Below are positions 8,612 to 16,858 of a stretch of DNA of 64,000 nt, piece by piece. A program made the position numbers and the translations under genes. Within the stretch, counting starts at the first letter, position 1. Every line of letters starts with the position of its first letter. The DNA is taken from NCBI GenBank assembly GCA_002353485.1, contig DEJS01000011.1, forward strand, positions 1 to 64,000. Direction: 5' to 3'. The notes beneath the pieces are model-generated. The model was given only the letters and a program-made list of their open reading frames with translations, did not search any database and was not told the DNA's origin. Origin of the DNA: Prevotella sp. UBA2742 (lineage in GTDB: Bacteria > Bacteroidota > Bacteroidia > Bacteroidales > Bacteroidaceae).

Positions 8612-10735
8612 ATGAAGAAATGTTTGCTGGGGCTGGCACTATTGTGCACGGCCCAGACACAGTTGGCACAGACCACCCTGCAGGGCGACTCGCTGCAGGA
8701 GGTCGTCGTGACGGGTACTGGCACGCAGCACCTGCTGAAGGATGCCCCCGTACAGACCGAGGTCATCAGCCGTCGACAGCTCGAACAGTATGCCGGTCGC
8801 TCCATAGAGGATATCCTGTCGGGGCTCACCGCTTCGTTTGACTTCAACGAGAACGACATGGGCTCACACCTGCAGATGAACGGATTGGGCAACTCGTACG
8901 TGCTCATCCTCGTCGACGGCCGCCGCCTGCATGGCGACAACGGCGGCGAGAACGACCTCTCGCTCATCGACCCGCACAACATAGACCGCATAGAGATAGT
9001 GAAGGGCGCCTCGTCGGCACTCTACGGCTCGGATGCCATTGCCGGCGTCATCAACATCATTACCCGCAAGCACCCCGAGCACGGGGTCATGCTGGAAAAC
9101 ACCAGCCGCGTAGGCTCCTACGGCGACCTGCGGCAGCACAACGGGCTGGCACTGAACTACGGACGCCTGTCGAGCTACACCAACTTCCAGCTGCAACACA
9201 CCGACGGATGGCAGAACACGAGCGAAGAGGCCCTGTCGAAAACGGAATACCACATTACCGACTCGCGCAACAAAACCGTCAACCGCCACACCAACTGGCA
9301 GCTGGCCGAGCGACTGACCTACCAGCTGTTGCCCGCGCTGGAGCTCTATGCCGACGGCAGCATATACTGGAAACGCATCTACCGACCCTCCGGACACCAC
9401 CCGGGCGTAGACACCAAGACCTACGATCTGGAATACAACAACGCCTCGCTGTCGGCTGGCGGCAAGTGGAAGCTCAGCGATACCGACGTCATCACCCTCG
9501 ATGCCGACTGGAAACGCCATGCCTACCGTTATGCATATACCGACACCACGCTGACCGACGGCTACGTGAACGGACGGTTCACCAACTACTATCCCTACTT
9601 TCCCGGCGACAAGGAGCTGCAGAGCGACCAACGGCTGACACAGGTATCGCTGAAGGGCATCTTCGCCCTACCCTACGACCAGACGCTCAGCGCCGGAATG
9701 GACTACCGCTACGACTGGCTCGAAGCCCCCATGCGCGTCAAGGGCGGCAAGGCCACCGACAATACCGAAGCACTCTACGTGCAGGACGAATGGCGCGCCT
9801 TCAGCGGCAGCCATACGGCCGGCCAGCTGACCGCCGGACTGCGACTGACGCGTAACGAAGGTTTCGGCACCCGGCTCACCCCAAAGCTCTCGGCCATGCT
9901 CAAGGTGCGCGACCTGCGTCTGAGGGCTACCTGGAGCCAGGGCTACAAGACGCCTACGCCAAAGGAGCTGCACTACCAGTACATACGCAACATGAGCGGC
10001 GTCTACCTCTATCTGGGCAACACCTCGCTGAAAGCCCAGCACTCCAACTACTACGCCCTCAGTGCCGAATACACCCTGGGGCGGCTGACCATGACGGCCT
10101 CAATATATTATAATAAGGTGAACGACATGATAGCGCTGGTCACCATTCCCTACAGCGAGGCGCCGGCCGACCTCATCTTACAGTACGACCCCCGACGCGT
10201 GCGACAGTATCAGAACATCGAGGACGCCAAGACCTACGGGCTCGACCTTACGGTGCGCTATCAGGGACGCCACCTGACGGCAGGAGGCTCCTACAGCTAT
10301 CTGGACACCCGTGCCAACCAGTACGACGCAGACAAAGACGTGATGAACAGCGTCACCATCGACGGCATGGCACACCATAAGGCCAACGTCTACGTGACCT
10401 GGCGCCACGACTTTTCCAGCCGTTACCAGTTGGGACTCGGCATCTACGGACGACTGTCGAGCAAACGTTACTACCAGCTGGACGGCAACGGCAAGGGATA
10501 CCAGCTCTGGCGTCTCGCCACCACCCACCAGCTGGGCAAGGCGCTGCGCATAGAGGCCGGCATGGACAACATCTTCGACTACACAGACCGCACCCCGCAC
10601 GGTCTGCACCTGGGCACCACCACCCCGGGGCGAACCGTCTATGCATCGCTCACCCTGCGTCTCAGTCAAGGCAAGAAACTTACAAACAAATACAAGTCTA
10701 ACACTAATTTAAATTACAACAACAATGAAGATTAA
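8612..10735 (+). CDS. btuB: TonB-dependent outer-membrane receptor, vitamin B12/corrinoid uptake
   Basis: About 707 residues from the ATG at 8612; the TTG two codons earlier is less likely. An N-terminal signal peptide ends at about LAQTTLQ. A TonB-box-like LQEVVVTGTG precedes a plug domain with VLILVDGRRLHGD, IDRIEIVKGASSALYGSDA and GVINIITRK, followed by a 22-strand-type barrel with many aromatic-ended repeats and a C-terminal aromatic strand. It would move corrinoids, or another tetrapyrrole, across the outer membrane using TonB energy. The cobalamin riboswitch directly upstream makes B12 the likely substrate. The 3' end overlaps the chelatase-like lipoprotein gene by 11 bp, so the products probably work together at the cell surface. 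Confidence 0.85.
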   Translation: MKKCLLGLALLCTAQTQLAQTTLQGDSLQEVVVTGTGTQHLLKDAPVQTEVISRRQLEQYAGRSIEDILSGLTASFDFNENDMGSHLQMNGLGNSYVLILVDGRRLHGDNGGENDLSLIDPHNIDRIEIVKGASSALYGSDAIAGVINIITRKHPEHGVMLENTSRVGSYGDLRQHNGLALNYGRLSSYTNFQLQHTDGWQNTSEEALSKTEYHITDSRNKTVNRHTNWQLAERLTYQLLPALELYADGSIYWKRIYRPSGHHPGVDTKTYDLEYNNASLSAGGKWKLSDTDVITLDADWKRHAYRYAYTDTTLTDGYVNGRFTNYYPYFPGDKELQSDQRLTQVSLKGIFALPYDQTLSAGMDYRYDWLEAPMRVKGGKATDNTEALYVQDEWRAFSGSHTAGQLTAGLRLTRNEGFGTRLTPKLSAMLKVRDLRLRATWSQGYKTPTPKELHYQYIRNMSGVYLYLGNTSLKAQHSNYYALSAEYTLGRLTMTASIYYNKVNDMIALVTIPYSEAPADLILQYDPRRVRQYQNIEDAKTYGLDLTVRYQGRHLTAGGSYSYLDTRANQYDADKDVMNSVTIDGMAHHKANVYVTWRHDFSSRYQLGLGIYGRLSSKRYYQLDGNGKGYQLWRLATTHQLGKALRIEAGMDNIFDYTDRTPHGLHLGTTTPGRTVYASLTLRLSQGKKLTNKYKSNTNLNYNNNED

Positions 10736-11876
10736 AACACTTATGCTATCCATGCTGATGGCAGTAGCAGGCACCATGTTCACCGCCTGCGGCAGTGACG
10801 ACGACGACAACAAACAGCCTGTAGTCAACCCGACGGAAGGCACCACCGTCAACCCATCCAACTACGACCGCTACCAGCAGACGGTCAACCAGATTGTAAG
10901 GACGGCCAAGAGCAGCGACAAGGTCATACTCGTTGTGGCCTTCGGCTCTACCTGGGAGCAGGCCTACGACACCTTCGACAAGGTGGTAGACGACTACAAG
11001 GCACAGTTCCCCGGATGGGACGTCTTCCTGTCCTTCTCGTCGGCCATCTGCATCAATAACGCCCGTGCCGGCGAGAATGTCGAGCCGCGCGACTTCTTCG
11101 ACCCCGAGCACTTCCTTACAGCCATCGGTCTGTGCGGCTACAAGCAGATTGTGGTACAGTCGCTGCAGGTCATTCCCGGCGAGGAGTACCGACGGGTACG
11201 CGACAGCTATGTCAAGGACTTTATGAACAACCGTAACGGCGACTTCACCGAGGATTACATGCACAGCATCGACAAGCAGGTAGTGGTAGGCGTTCCCCTG
11301 ATGGGCGAAGACAACGACGTGGACAAGCTCGCCGTCGTACTGAATGACGAGAGCGACATCAAGGCCGTCATCAATGCCGGTGGCATCGTGGCCTTCATGG
11401 GACACGGCAACCCCGAGAACTACGACTACTACGGTGCCAACATCCGATATACCGAGCTGGAGCAGGCCCTGCAGCTTATCAACCCCGGCCACTACTATGT
11501 AGGTACCGTCGATATGGAGGACAACTACGTCGGAAACGTCATTGACCGCATGAAGGACGACGGTATCACCAGCGGCAAGGTACAGCTCTATCCGCTGATG
11601 TCTATTGCCGGTGACCATGCACACAACGACATGGCCGATGCTGACGACGAAGAGAGCTGGTACAGCGTCATGAATGCTGCCGGCTATCAGGCCGAGGCAT
11701 ACGAGACCACGTTCACCGAGGCATGCTGGAAACAGCACAAGAGCGGCGACAGTTACATTCCTGCCCTGGCCGAGCGCTCAAAGGTACGTGCCCTCTGGAT
11801 TCAGCATACCCGCGAGGCCATTGCCAAGCTGGGCACTGACGACGCGCTGTCAACTCCTACTACGGCAGTAGAATAA
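10725..11876 (+). CDS. cbiK: CbiK-like chelatase lipoprotein
   Basis: 383 residues of the anaerobic cobaltochelatase (CbiK) family: VILVVAFGSTWEQAYDTFD near the N-terminus, H227 in AFMGHGNPEN and H298 in AGDHAHNDMA, both matching the metal-binding/catalytic histidines of CbiK. Unlike the cytosolic Salmonella enzyme it has a lipoprotein signal peptide with the acceptor Cys at residue 22 (TMFTACGSDDDDN). The acidic run after the Cys resembles the surface-export signal of Bacteroidetes lipoproteins, so it may face outside. It lies between two TonB receptors under a cobalamin riboswitch. Candidate jobs are inserting cobalt into, or stripping metal from, tetrapyrroles before uptake; P. gingivalis IhtB, a chelatase-like haem lipoprotein, is a precedent. 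The biosynthetic CbiK role cannot be excluded. Confidence 0.8.
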   Translation: MKIKTLMLSMLMAVAGTMFTACGSDDDDNKQPVVNPTEGTTVNPSNYDRYQQTVNQIVRTAKSSDKVILVVAFGSTWEQAYDTFDKVVDDYKAQFPGWDVFLSFSSAICINNARAGENVEPRDFFDPEHFLTAIGLCGYKQIVVQSLQVIPGEEYRRVRDSYVKDFMNNRNGDFTEDYMHSIDKQVVVGVPLMGEDNDVDKLAVVLNDESDIKAVINAGGIVAFMGHGNPENYDYYGANIRYTELEQALQLINPGHYYVGTVDMEDNYVGNVIDRMKDDGITSGKVQLYPLMSIAGDHAHNDMADADDEESWYSVMNAAGYQAEAYETTFTEACWKQHKSGDSYIPALAERSKVRALWIQHTREAIAKLGTDDALSTPTTAVE

Positions 11877-11882
11877 TTACAC

Positions 11883-13988
11883 ATGACTCTTAAAAAGCTC
11901 ATTATAACGACCGTGGTGGCACTCCTTCCGGGGAGTGCCGCCCTTTCCCAGATTCACCGCATGGAACGGGCCGACACCATGGCCCACAGCTACAACCTGA
12001 ACCCAGTGGTGGTGACGGGGTCCGGACACCACCAGCGTCTGAAGTCGACAGCCACACCGGTACACGTACTGTCGGCTCAGGAAATCTCAGAACAGGGCAT
12101 CGCCACCTTCGACGATGCGCTGATACGCATGCTGCCCCAGGCCTCTATGGCCCCCAGCTCCATGGGTTCCTTCCTACGCCTTAATGGGCTGGGCAACAAG
12201 TATATACTGATTCTCATTAACGGACAAAAACTCTCTGGCGACATCTCCAGCAACGTAGACCTTCAGCGCATCAACATGGCACGTGTCAAGCGCATCGAGA
12301 TACTCGACGGTGCGGCGTCGTCGCTCTACGGCTCCGATGCCATCGGCGGTGTCATCAACATCATTACCGACCAGCCCACCAGTTCGCTCGTCGGTGCTAC
12401 CAGCACCACCAGGGTCAGCGGTAAGGGCAAGCTGACACAGAGCGTCGGACTCGACATCTATAAGAATGGCTTCGGCAGCTACACCTCCTTCGTCCACGAT
12501 CGTGCTGACAGCTATCGTCACAACGACGTGGAATATGTCAAAGGCTCCGACACGGAGACACAACCCACCATAGCTCCCTTCTTTACCGGCTACCGTTCCA
12601 GCGTGGTCGGGCAGAAGTTCACCTTCTCGCCTAATGAGCACCTGGCACTGAACGCCGGCCTCGACTATTCATACAAGATAACCGACCGCCCCAACACCGC
12701 CACCACGGCGGCCGACGGTTCAGCCAGCGGCACCGTTGCCACCGGAGGCACCGACTACGAGATGCGCTACAAAGGACTGCGCTGGAACGTGGGCGGTATC
12801 TATAAGTTCAACAACCGCTACTCGCTACAGGCCAACTTCCTCGTCGACCGTTTCCGCTACGGCAAGGAGTACGACGTGGCAACAAAGACCTACGCCGTGG
12901 GCGACTACGTGGAGTCCAAGCGTCAGCGTACCATGGACGGCGAGCTGAAAGCCATCCTCGGACTCACCAGCGCCAGCACCACCATCGTCGGTGCCGACTG
13001 GCGCAAGGACTACCTGACAGCCACCTCGGGCAACATTGACCGACACGCCTATACGCTGGCGGCCTACGGACAGCACGAACAGCGCGTCAGTGTGGGCCGT
13101 GGCACGGCCACGGCAACCGTCGGACTGCGATATACCCGCCACGAGACTTTCGGCAACCAGCTGTCGCCCAAGGCCGTGCTGATGTATTCGTGGGGCAACC
13201 TACGCTTCCGGGCCACCTACTCGCAAGGCTTCCGGGCACCGGGACTGGACGAGACGTACTACCACTACTTCTCTGTCAACCGCGGCAAGGCGCAGATTAT
13301 CTTCGGCAACCGCAACCTCAAGGCAGAGCGAAGCCATTATGCATCGCTCAATGCCGAATACCGCAGCCATGTGCTGGCCGTCAGCCTGACGGGCTACATC
13401 AACCGCATCAACGATATGGTAGTACGTCAGGACATCGGCGTTGACGAGCCGACACTCGACATGCTACGCGAGGAGTTTCCCGAGATGACCGCCGACCAGG
13501 CTGCCAAGCTCGAACGCTACTCCATCTACCAGAACAGCGACAAGGGCGACGTCAAGGGCGTGCAGTTCAACGTCTCGGCCAACGTATTTCCGGGCTTCAA
13601 CCTGTCAGCCAACTATGTCTATACCTATGCCCGGACCAAGAGCGGCAGCGAGTGGACCCTGCTTGAACGTAGCATCCGCCATGCTGCTACCCTTGCAGCT
13701 AACTATCACCACCGCTGGCGCAACTATACGCTGCATGTCAACATCAACGGCAAGCTGCAGTCGCAGACCTATTACACCAACTACGAGAATGCCCCGGGCT
13801 TCGGCCTGTGGAACCTGAACACCACGCACACCTTCCGTGTGTCGCGCTGGCTGACGCTGGAGCCCAGCCTGGGCATAGACAATATCTTCGACCGTGCGGA
13901 CCGTCGCATCGACTCTTCGCAGCGCAAGTATGCCCTCTACGCCCCAGGCCGCATGCTTACGGCAGGGCTTAAAGTGCAGTTTAAATAA
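11883..13988 (+). CDS. TonB-dependent outer-membrane receptor, second of the B12-regulated operon
   Basis: 701 residues; ATG 6 bp after the chelatase gene. A signal peptide is followed by LNPVVVTGSGHHQRL (TonB box region), a plug domain with ILILINGQKLSGD, VKRIEILDGAASSLYGSDA and GVINIITDQ, and a long beta barrel ending in an aromatic strand (LKVQFK). It resembles the receptor at 8612 in architecture but the plug and barrel sequences differ clearly, so the two are old paralogues probably handling different ligands (for example intact cobalamin versus a precursor or haem). A hairpin with a T-run at 14020 ends the transcript. The substrate is inferred from the riboswitch and neighbours only. 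Confidence 0.82.
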   Translation: MTLKKLIITTVVALLPGSAALSQIHRMERADTMAHSYNLNPVVVTGSGHHQRLKSTATPVHVLSAQEISEQGIATFDDALIRMLPQASMAPSSMGSFLRLNGLGNKYILILINGQKLSGDISSNVDLQRINMARVKRIEILDGAASSLYGSDAIGGVINIITDQPTSSLVGATSTTRVSGKGKLTQSVGLDIYKNGFGSYTSFVHDRADSYRHNDVEYVKGSDTETQPTIAPFFTGYRSSVVGQKFTFSPNEHLALNAGLDYSYKITDRPNTATTAADGSASGTVATGGTDYEMRYKGLRWNVGGIYKFNNRYSLQANFLVDRFRYGKEYDVATKTYAVGDYVESKRQRTMDGELKAILGLTSASTTIVGADWRKDYLTATSGNIDRHAYTLAAYGQHEQRVSVGRGTATATVGLRYTRHETFGNQLSPKAVLMYSWGNLRFRATYSQGFRAPGLDETYYHYFSVNRGKAQIIFGNRNLKAERSHYASLNAEYRSHVLAVSLTGYINRINDMVVRQDIGVDEPTLDMLREEFPEMTADQAAKLERYSIYQNSDKGDVKGVQFNVSANVFPGFNLSANYVYTYARTKSGSEWTLLERSIRHAATLAANYHHRWRNYTLHVNINGKLQSQTYYTNYENAPGFGLWNLNTTHTFRVSRWLTLEPSLGIDNIFDRADRRIDSSQRKYALYAPGRMLTAGLKVQFK

Positions 13989-14019
13989 ACCAGGAAACGT
14001 GTATTATTATATAAGCAAC

Positions 14020-14052
14020 AGGAGGATTGTCGAGAGATTATGCCTCCTTTTT
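14020..14052 (+). terminator. Rho-independent terminator of the receptor operon
   Basis: Stem AGGAGG (14020-14025) / CCTCCT (14043-14048) followed by a T-run. It separates the riboswitch operon from cbiHC. Confidence 0.6.
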
Positions 14053-14065
14053 CATTTTAATTCGT

Positions 14066-14073
14066 TATCTTTG
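14066..14073 (+). promoter_or_regulatory. -7 promoter box for cbiHC with an almost leaderless start
   Basis: TATCTTTG lies only 8 nt before the cbiHC ATG at 14082. Since transcription in Bacteroidetes usually begins several bases after this box, the mRNA would have almost no 5' leader, and so no room for a riboswitch. Confidence 0.65.
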
Positions 14074-14081
14074 CAACCATT

Positions 14082-15515
14082 ATGGGAACTATCATCATAG
14101 CAGGTCTTGGCCCCGGCACCAGTGACGACGTTACGCCGGCCGTACAGCGGGCCCTGGCATCGGCCGACGCCGTGGTCGGCTACAAATACTACTTCCAGTT
14201 CGTCGAGCCCTACCTGAAGGCTGGCTGCCAGTGTATTGACACGGGCATGAAGCGCGAGCGCGACCGTGCCGAGCAAGCCTTCCGTCTGGCCGAAGAAGGG
14301 CAAACGGTGGTCGTCATCTCGTCGGGCGATGCCGGCATCTACGGCATGGCGCCGCTTATCTACGAGATGCAGCAGCAATGCCGCACAGCGGACGGCGACT
14401 GCGTCTCCACACCCCACCCCACGGTCGATGTGCAGGTGCTGCCCGGCATCTCGGCTTTCCAGAAGGCAGCGTCGCTCTTAGGGGCCCCCGTCGGTCACGA
14501 TGTGTGTCTTATCTCACTGTCGGACCTGATGACGCCGTGGGACGTCATCGAGCGTCGCATCCGTGCTGCCGCCACGGGCGACTTTGTCACTGCCGTCTAC
14601 AACCCCAAGTCGCACGGCCGCTACTGGCAGCTGTACCGTCTGCAGGAACTGTTTCTCGAGGAGCGTTCGGCCGCGACGCCTGTGGGCTACGTTCGTCAGG
14701 CCGGCCGGCCGGAGCAGGAGGTAAAGCTCACTACCCTGGGCGACTTCGAGCCTGAGGACGTTGACATGTTCACCGTAGTGCTTATCGGCAACTCGCAGTC
14801 GTACGTGGCCGACGGCCACTTTATTACACCGCGCGGCTACTACCGCCGTCAGGCTGACGAGACGCAGAAGGTGGGCCAGCAGATTATGACGGAGTCGTTT
14901 CGTACCATCGCCTCCGAGCTCAAACGGCAAGACTATCCGCTGGACCATAAGTGGGCCCTGCTGCACGCCATCCACACCACGGCCGACTTCGACATGGAGA
15001 ACATTCTGTACGCCGACCCGCAGGCCGTGGAGACTATATATAATAAGGTGAAGAGCGGCGAGCTGACTACCATCGTCACCGACGTCACCATGGTGACTAG
15101 CGGCATTCGCAAAGGAGCCTTGCAGCGGCTGGGCGTCGAGGCGGTGTGCTATCTGAGCGACCCTCGGGTGGCCGGGCTGGCAGCTCGGGAGGGCATAACA
15201 CGCACACAGGCCGGCATACGACTGGCTGTCGAGGAGCATCCTGATGCATTGTTTGTTTTCGGCAACGCCCCCACAGCCCTGATGGAACTCTGCGACCTCA
15301 TCCGCAAGGGAAAGGCACGGCCCGCCGGCATCATTGCCGCCCCCGTAGGCTTCGTTCACGTCTGCGAGTCGAAGCACATGGTAAAGCCCTTCCGAAGTAT
15401 TCCGAAAGTCATTGTCGAAGGCCGCAAGGGCGGCAGCAACCTGGCAGCTACGCTGTGCAACGCCATCCTTACCTTTGACGATGCTGCTGAACTAAACCCC
15501 GGCCGCGACTTGTAG
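14082..15515 (+). CDS. cbiH-cbiC: Fused precorrin-3B C17-methyltransferase and precorrin-8X methylmutase
   Basis: 477 residues. Residues 1 to about 245 are CbiH/CobJ: IIIAGLGPGTSDDVTPAV at the N-terminus, VISSGDAGIYGMAP and VLPGISAFQKAASLLGAP as in SAM-dependent tetrapyrrole methylases. Residues from about 265 are CbiC/CobH: LLHAIHTTADFDMENIL with the expected catalytic His, VTDVTMVTSGI, FGNAPTALMEL and APVGFVHVCESK. Together they carry out ring contraction at C17 and, later, migration of the C11 methyl group to C12 to give (cobyrinate) hydrogenobyrinate-type products. The fusion joins two non-consecutive steps. It is the first gene of the corrin-ring block and is followed by cbiET, cbiGF and cobK-cbiD on the same strand. 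Confidence 0.92.
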   Translation: MGTIIIAGLGPGTSDDVTPAVQRALASADAVVGYKYYFQFVEPYLKAGCQCIDTGMKRERDRAEQAFRLAEEGQTVVVISSGDAGIYGMAPLIYEMQQQCRTADGDCVSTPHPTVDVQVLPGISAFQKAASLLGAPVGHDVCLISLSDLMTPWDVIERRIRAAATGDFVTAVYNPKSHGRYWQLYRLQELFLEERSAATPVGYVRQAGRPEQEVKLTTLGDFEPEDVDMFTVVLIGNSQSYVADGHFITPRGYYRRQADETQKVGQQIMTESFRTIASELKRQDYPLDHKWALLHAIHTTADFDMENILYADPQAVETIYNKVKSGELTTIVTDVTMVTSGIRKGALQRLGVEAVCYLSDPRVAGLAAREGITRTQAGIRLAVEEHPDALFVFGNAPTALMELCDLIRKGKARPAGIIAAPVGFVHVCESKHMVKPFRSIPKVIVEGRKGGSNLAATLCNAILTFDDAAELNPGRDL

Positions 15516-15531
15516 ACATAGTAACGGGGTA

Positions 15532-15597
15532 AAGACAGAGTAACATAATAATAAAGACATAATAACATAATAATAAAGACATAGTAACATAATAACA
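15532..15597. repeat. Three tandem 22-bp AT-rich repeats
   Basis: Three head-to-tail units of 22 bp, each starting AAGACA and containing TAACATAATAA, differ by one to three bases. A degenerate fourth copy begins at the stop codon of cbiHC (about 15513). They fill most of the 128-bp gap between cbiHC and cbiET and code for nothing obvious. Confidence 0.85.
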
Positions 15598-15643
15598 TAT
15601 TTTGAGTTGATAGTTTTAAGGCTAAGAAAGGAATAACATAGTT

Positions 15644-16858
15644 ATGCAATTTGTGGTTATAGGTATTACGGACAATCCGAGGCCCTCTTTTTCACCGGAA
15701 GCGCTGGAATGTATTGAAAAGGGCAAGGTGTTCAGCGGGGGGCGTCGCCACCACGACATCGTGCAGGCACTGCTGCCTCAGGGTGCACGGTGGATAGACA
15801 TCACGGTGCCGCTGGACGCTGTTTTCGAGCAGTACCAGTCTGCCGGCACCGACATCGTGGTCTTTGCCTCGGGCGACCCGCTGTTCTTCGGCTTCGCAAA
15901 CACCCTGCGCCGCAAGATGCCTGAGGCAAAGATAGTGCTCTATCCGTCGTTCAACTCGCTGCAGATGCTGGCCCACCGCCTGCTGCTGGCGTACCACGAC
16001 ATGCGCATTGTGTCGCTGACTGGGCGTCCATGGCCCGAGCTGGACCGCGCCCTCATTGAGCACGCGCCGACGATAGGCATACTGACCGACCGCGAGCACA
16101 CGCCGGCCGCCATAGCACAACGCATGCTGGAGTACGGCTACACGGCGTACACCATGCACGTGGGCGAACACCTGGGCAACCCTGACGAGGAGCAGGTAAC
16201 CACCCTGACGCTTGAAGAAGCCACTCAGCGTACCTTCACCATGCCCAACTGCCTGATACTTCACTCAAAGCACTACACTCAAAGCGTTAACCGAATAAAG
16301 CTATTCGGCATACCCGACAACCAGTTCACCCTGCTCGACGGTCGCGAGAAGATGATAACCAAGATGCCCATCCGGCTGCTGACGCTCCAAGCGCTCTGTC
16401 TCCCTCAGAAGCACGTGCTGTGGGACATCGGCTTCTGCACAGGCAGTGTTTCTATCGAGGCTCGCCTGCAATTTCCACATCTGCATGTCGTGGCCTTCGA
16501 AATCAGGCCAGAGTGCGAAGCCATCATGCACGAGAACGTCTGTCGTTTCGGTGCTCCAGGTATCGAAGTCCATATTGGTGATTTCCTGGAGATTGATGCC
16601 GAAAGTATTCCCCGTCCTGATGCCGTCTTCATTGGTGGCCACGGCGGCCGTCTAATGGAAATCATGCAGAAGACGCTACGTTACCTCACCCCTGACGGCT
16701 GCATGGTGATGAATAGCGTCAAGGCCCCAAAGGTTGTCACGGACAGCCACCAGCTTTGGGACGAGGCCTGTCATAAACTGGGTCTCCGGCAGGAGCCTGC
16801 GACAAGAATCATTCTCAACGACAATCACCCCATAGAAATACTAAAATGCAAAAGATAG
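15644..16858 (+). CDS. cbiET: Fused CbiE-CbiT precorrin-6Y methyltransferase (decarboxylating)
   Basis: 404 residues, equivalent to CobL. Residues 1 to about 205 are CbiE (VVIGITDNPRPSFSPEAL, VFASGDPLFFGFANTLRR, LYPSFNSLQMLAHRL), which methylates C5. Residues from about 225 are CbiT, a class I SAM methyltransferase (LWDIGFCTGSVSIEA motif I, VVAFEIRPECEAI motif II, PDAVFIGGHGG), which methylates C15 and removes the C12 acetate carboxyl. The start at 15644 lies 128 bp after cbiHC, across a tandem repeat. The 3' end overlaps cbiGF by 13 bp, indicating coupled translation. Confidence 0.92.
   Translation: MQFVVIGITDNPRPSFSPEALECIEKGKVFSGGRRHHDIVQALLPQGARWIDITVPLDAVFEQYQSAGTDIVVFASGDPLFFGFANTLRRKMPEAKIVLYPSFNSLQMLAHRLLLAYHDMRIVSLTGRPWPELDRALIEHAPTIGILTDREHTPAAIAQRMLEYGYTAYTMHVGEHLGNPDEEQVTTLTLEEATQRTFTMPNCLILHSKHYTQSVNRIKLFGIPDNQFTLLDGREKMITKMPIRLLTLQALCLPQKHVLWDIGFCTGSVSIEARLQFPHLHVVAFEIRPECEAIMHENVCRFGAPGIEVHIGDFLEIDAESIPRPDAVFIGGHGGRLMEIMQKTLRYLTPDGCMVMNSVKAPKVVTDSHQLWDEACHKLGLRQEPATRIILNDNHPIEILKCKR

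Noticed and set aside
10746..11738. Long open frame on the minus strand (330 codons) opposite the CbiK-like gene
   Set aside because: It is antisense to a clear family gene in GC-rich DNA and its protein is low in complexity (runs of V, G and D). Similar mirror frames occur opposite araB (52017-53417), the sensor gene (61136-62080) and cbi genes.
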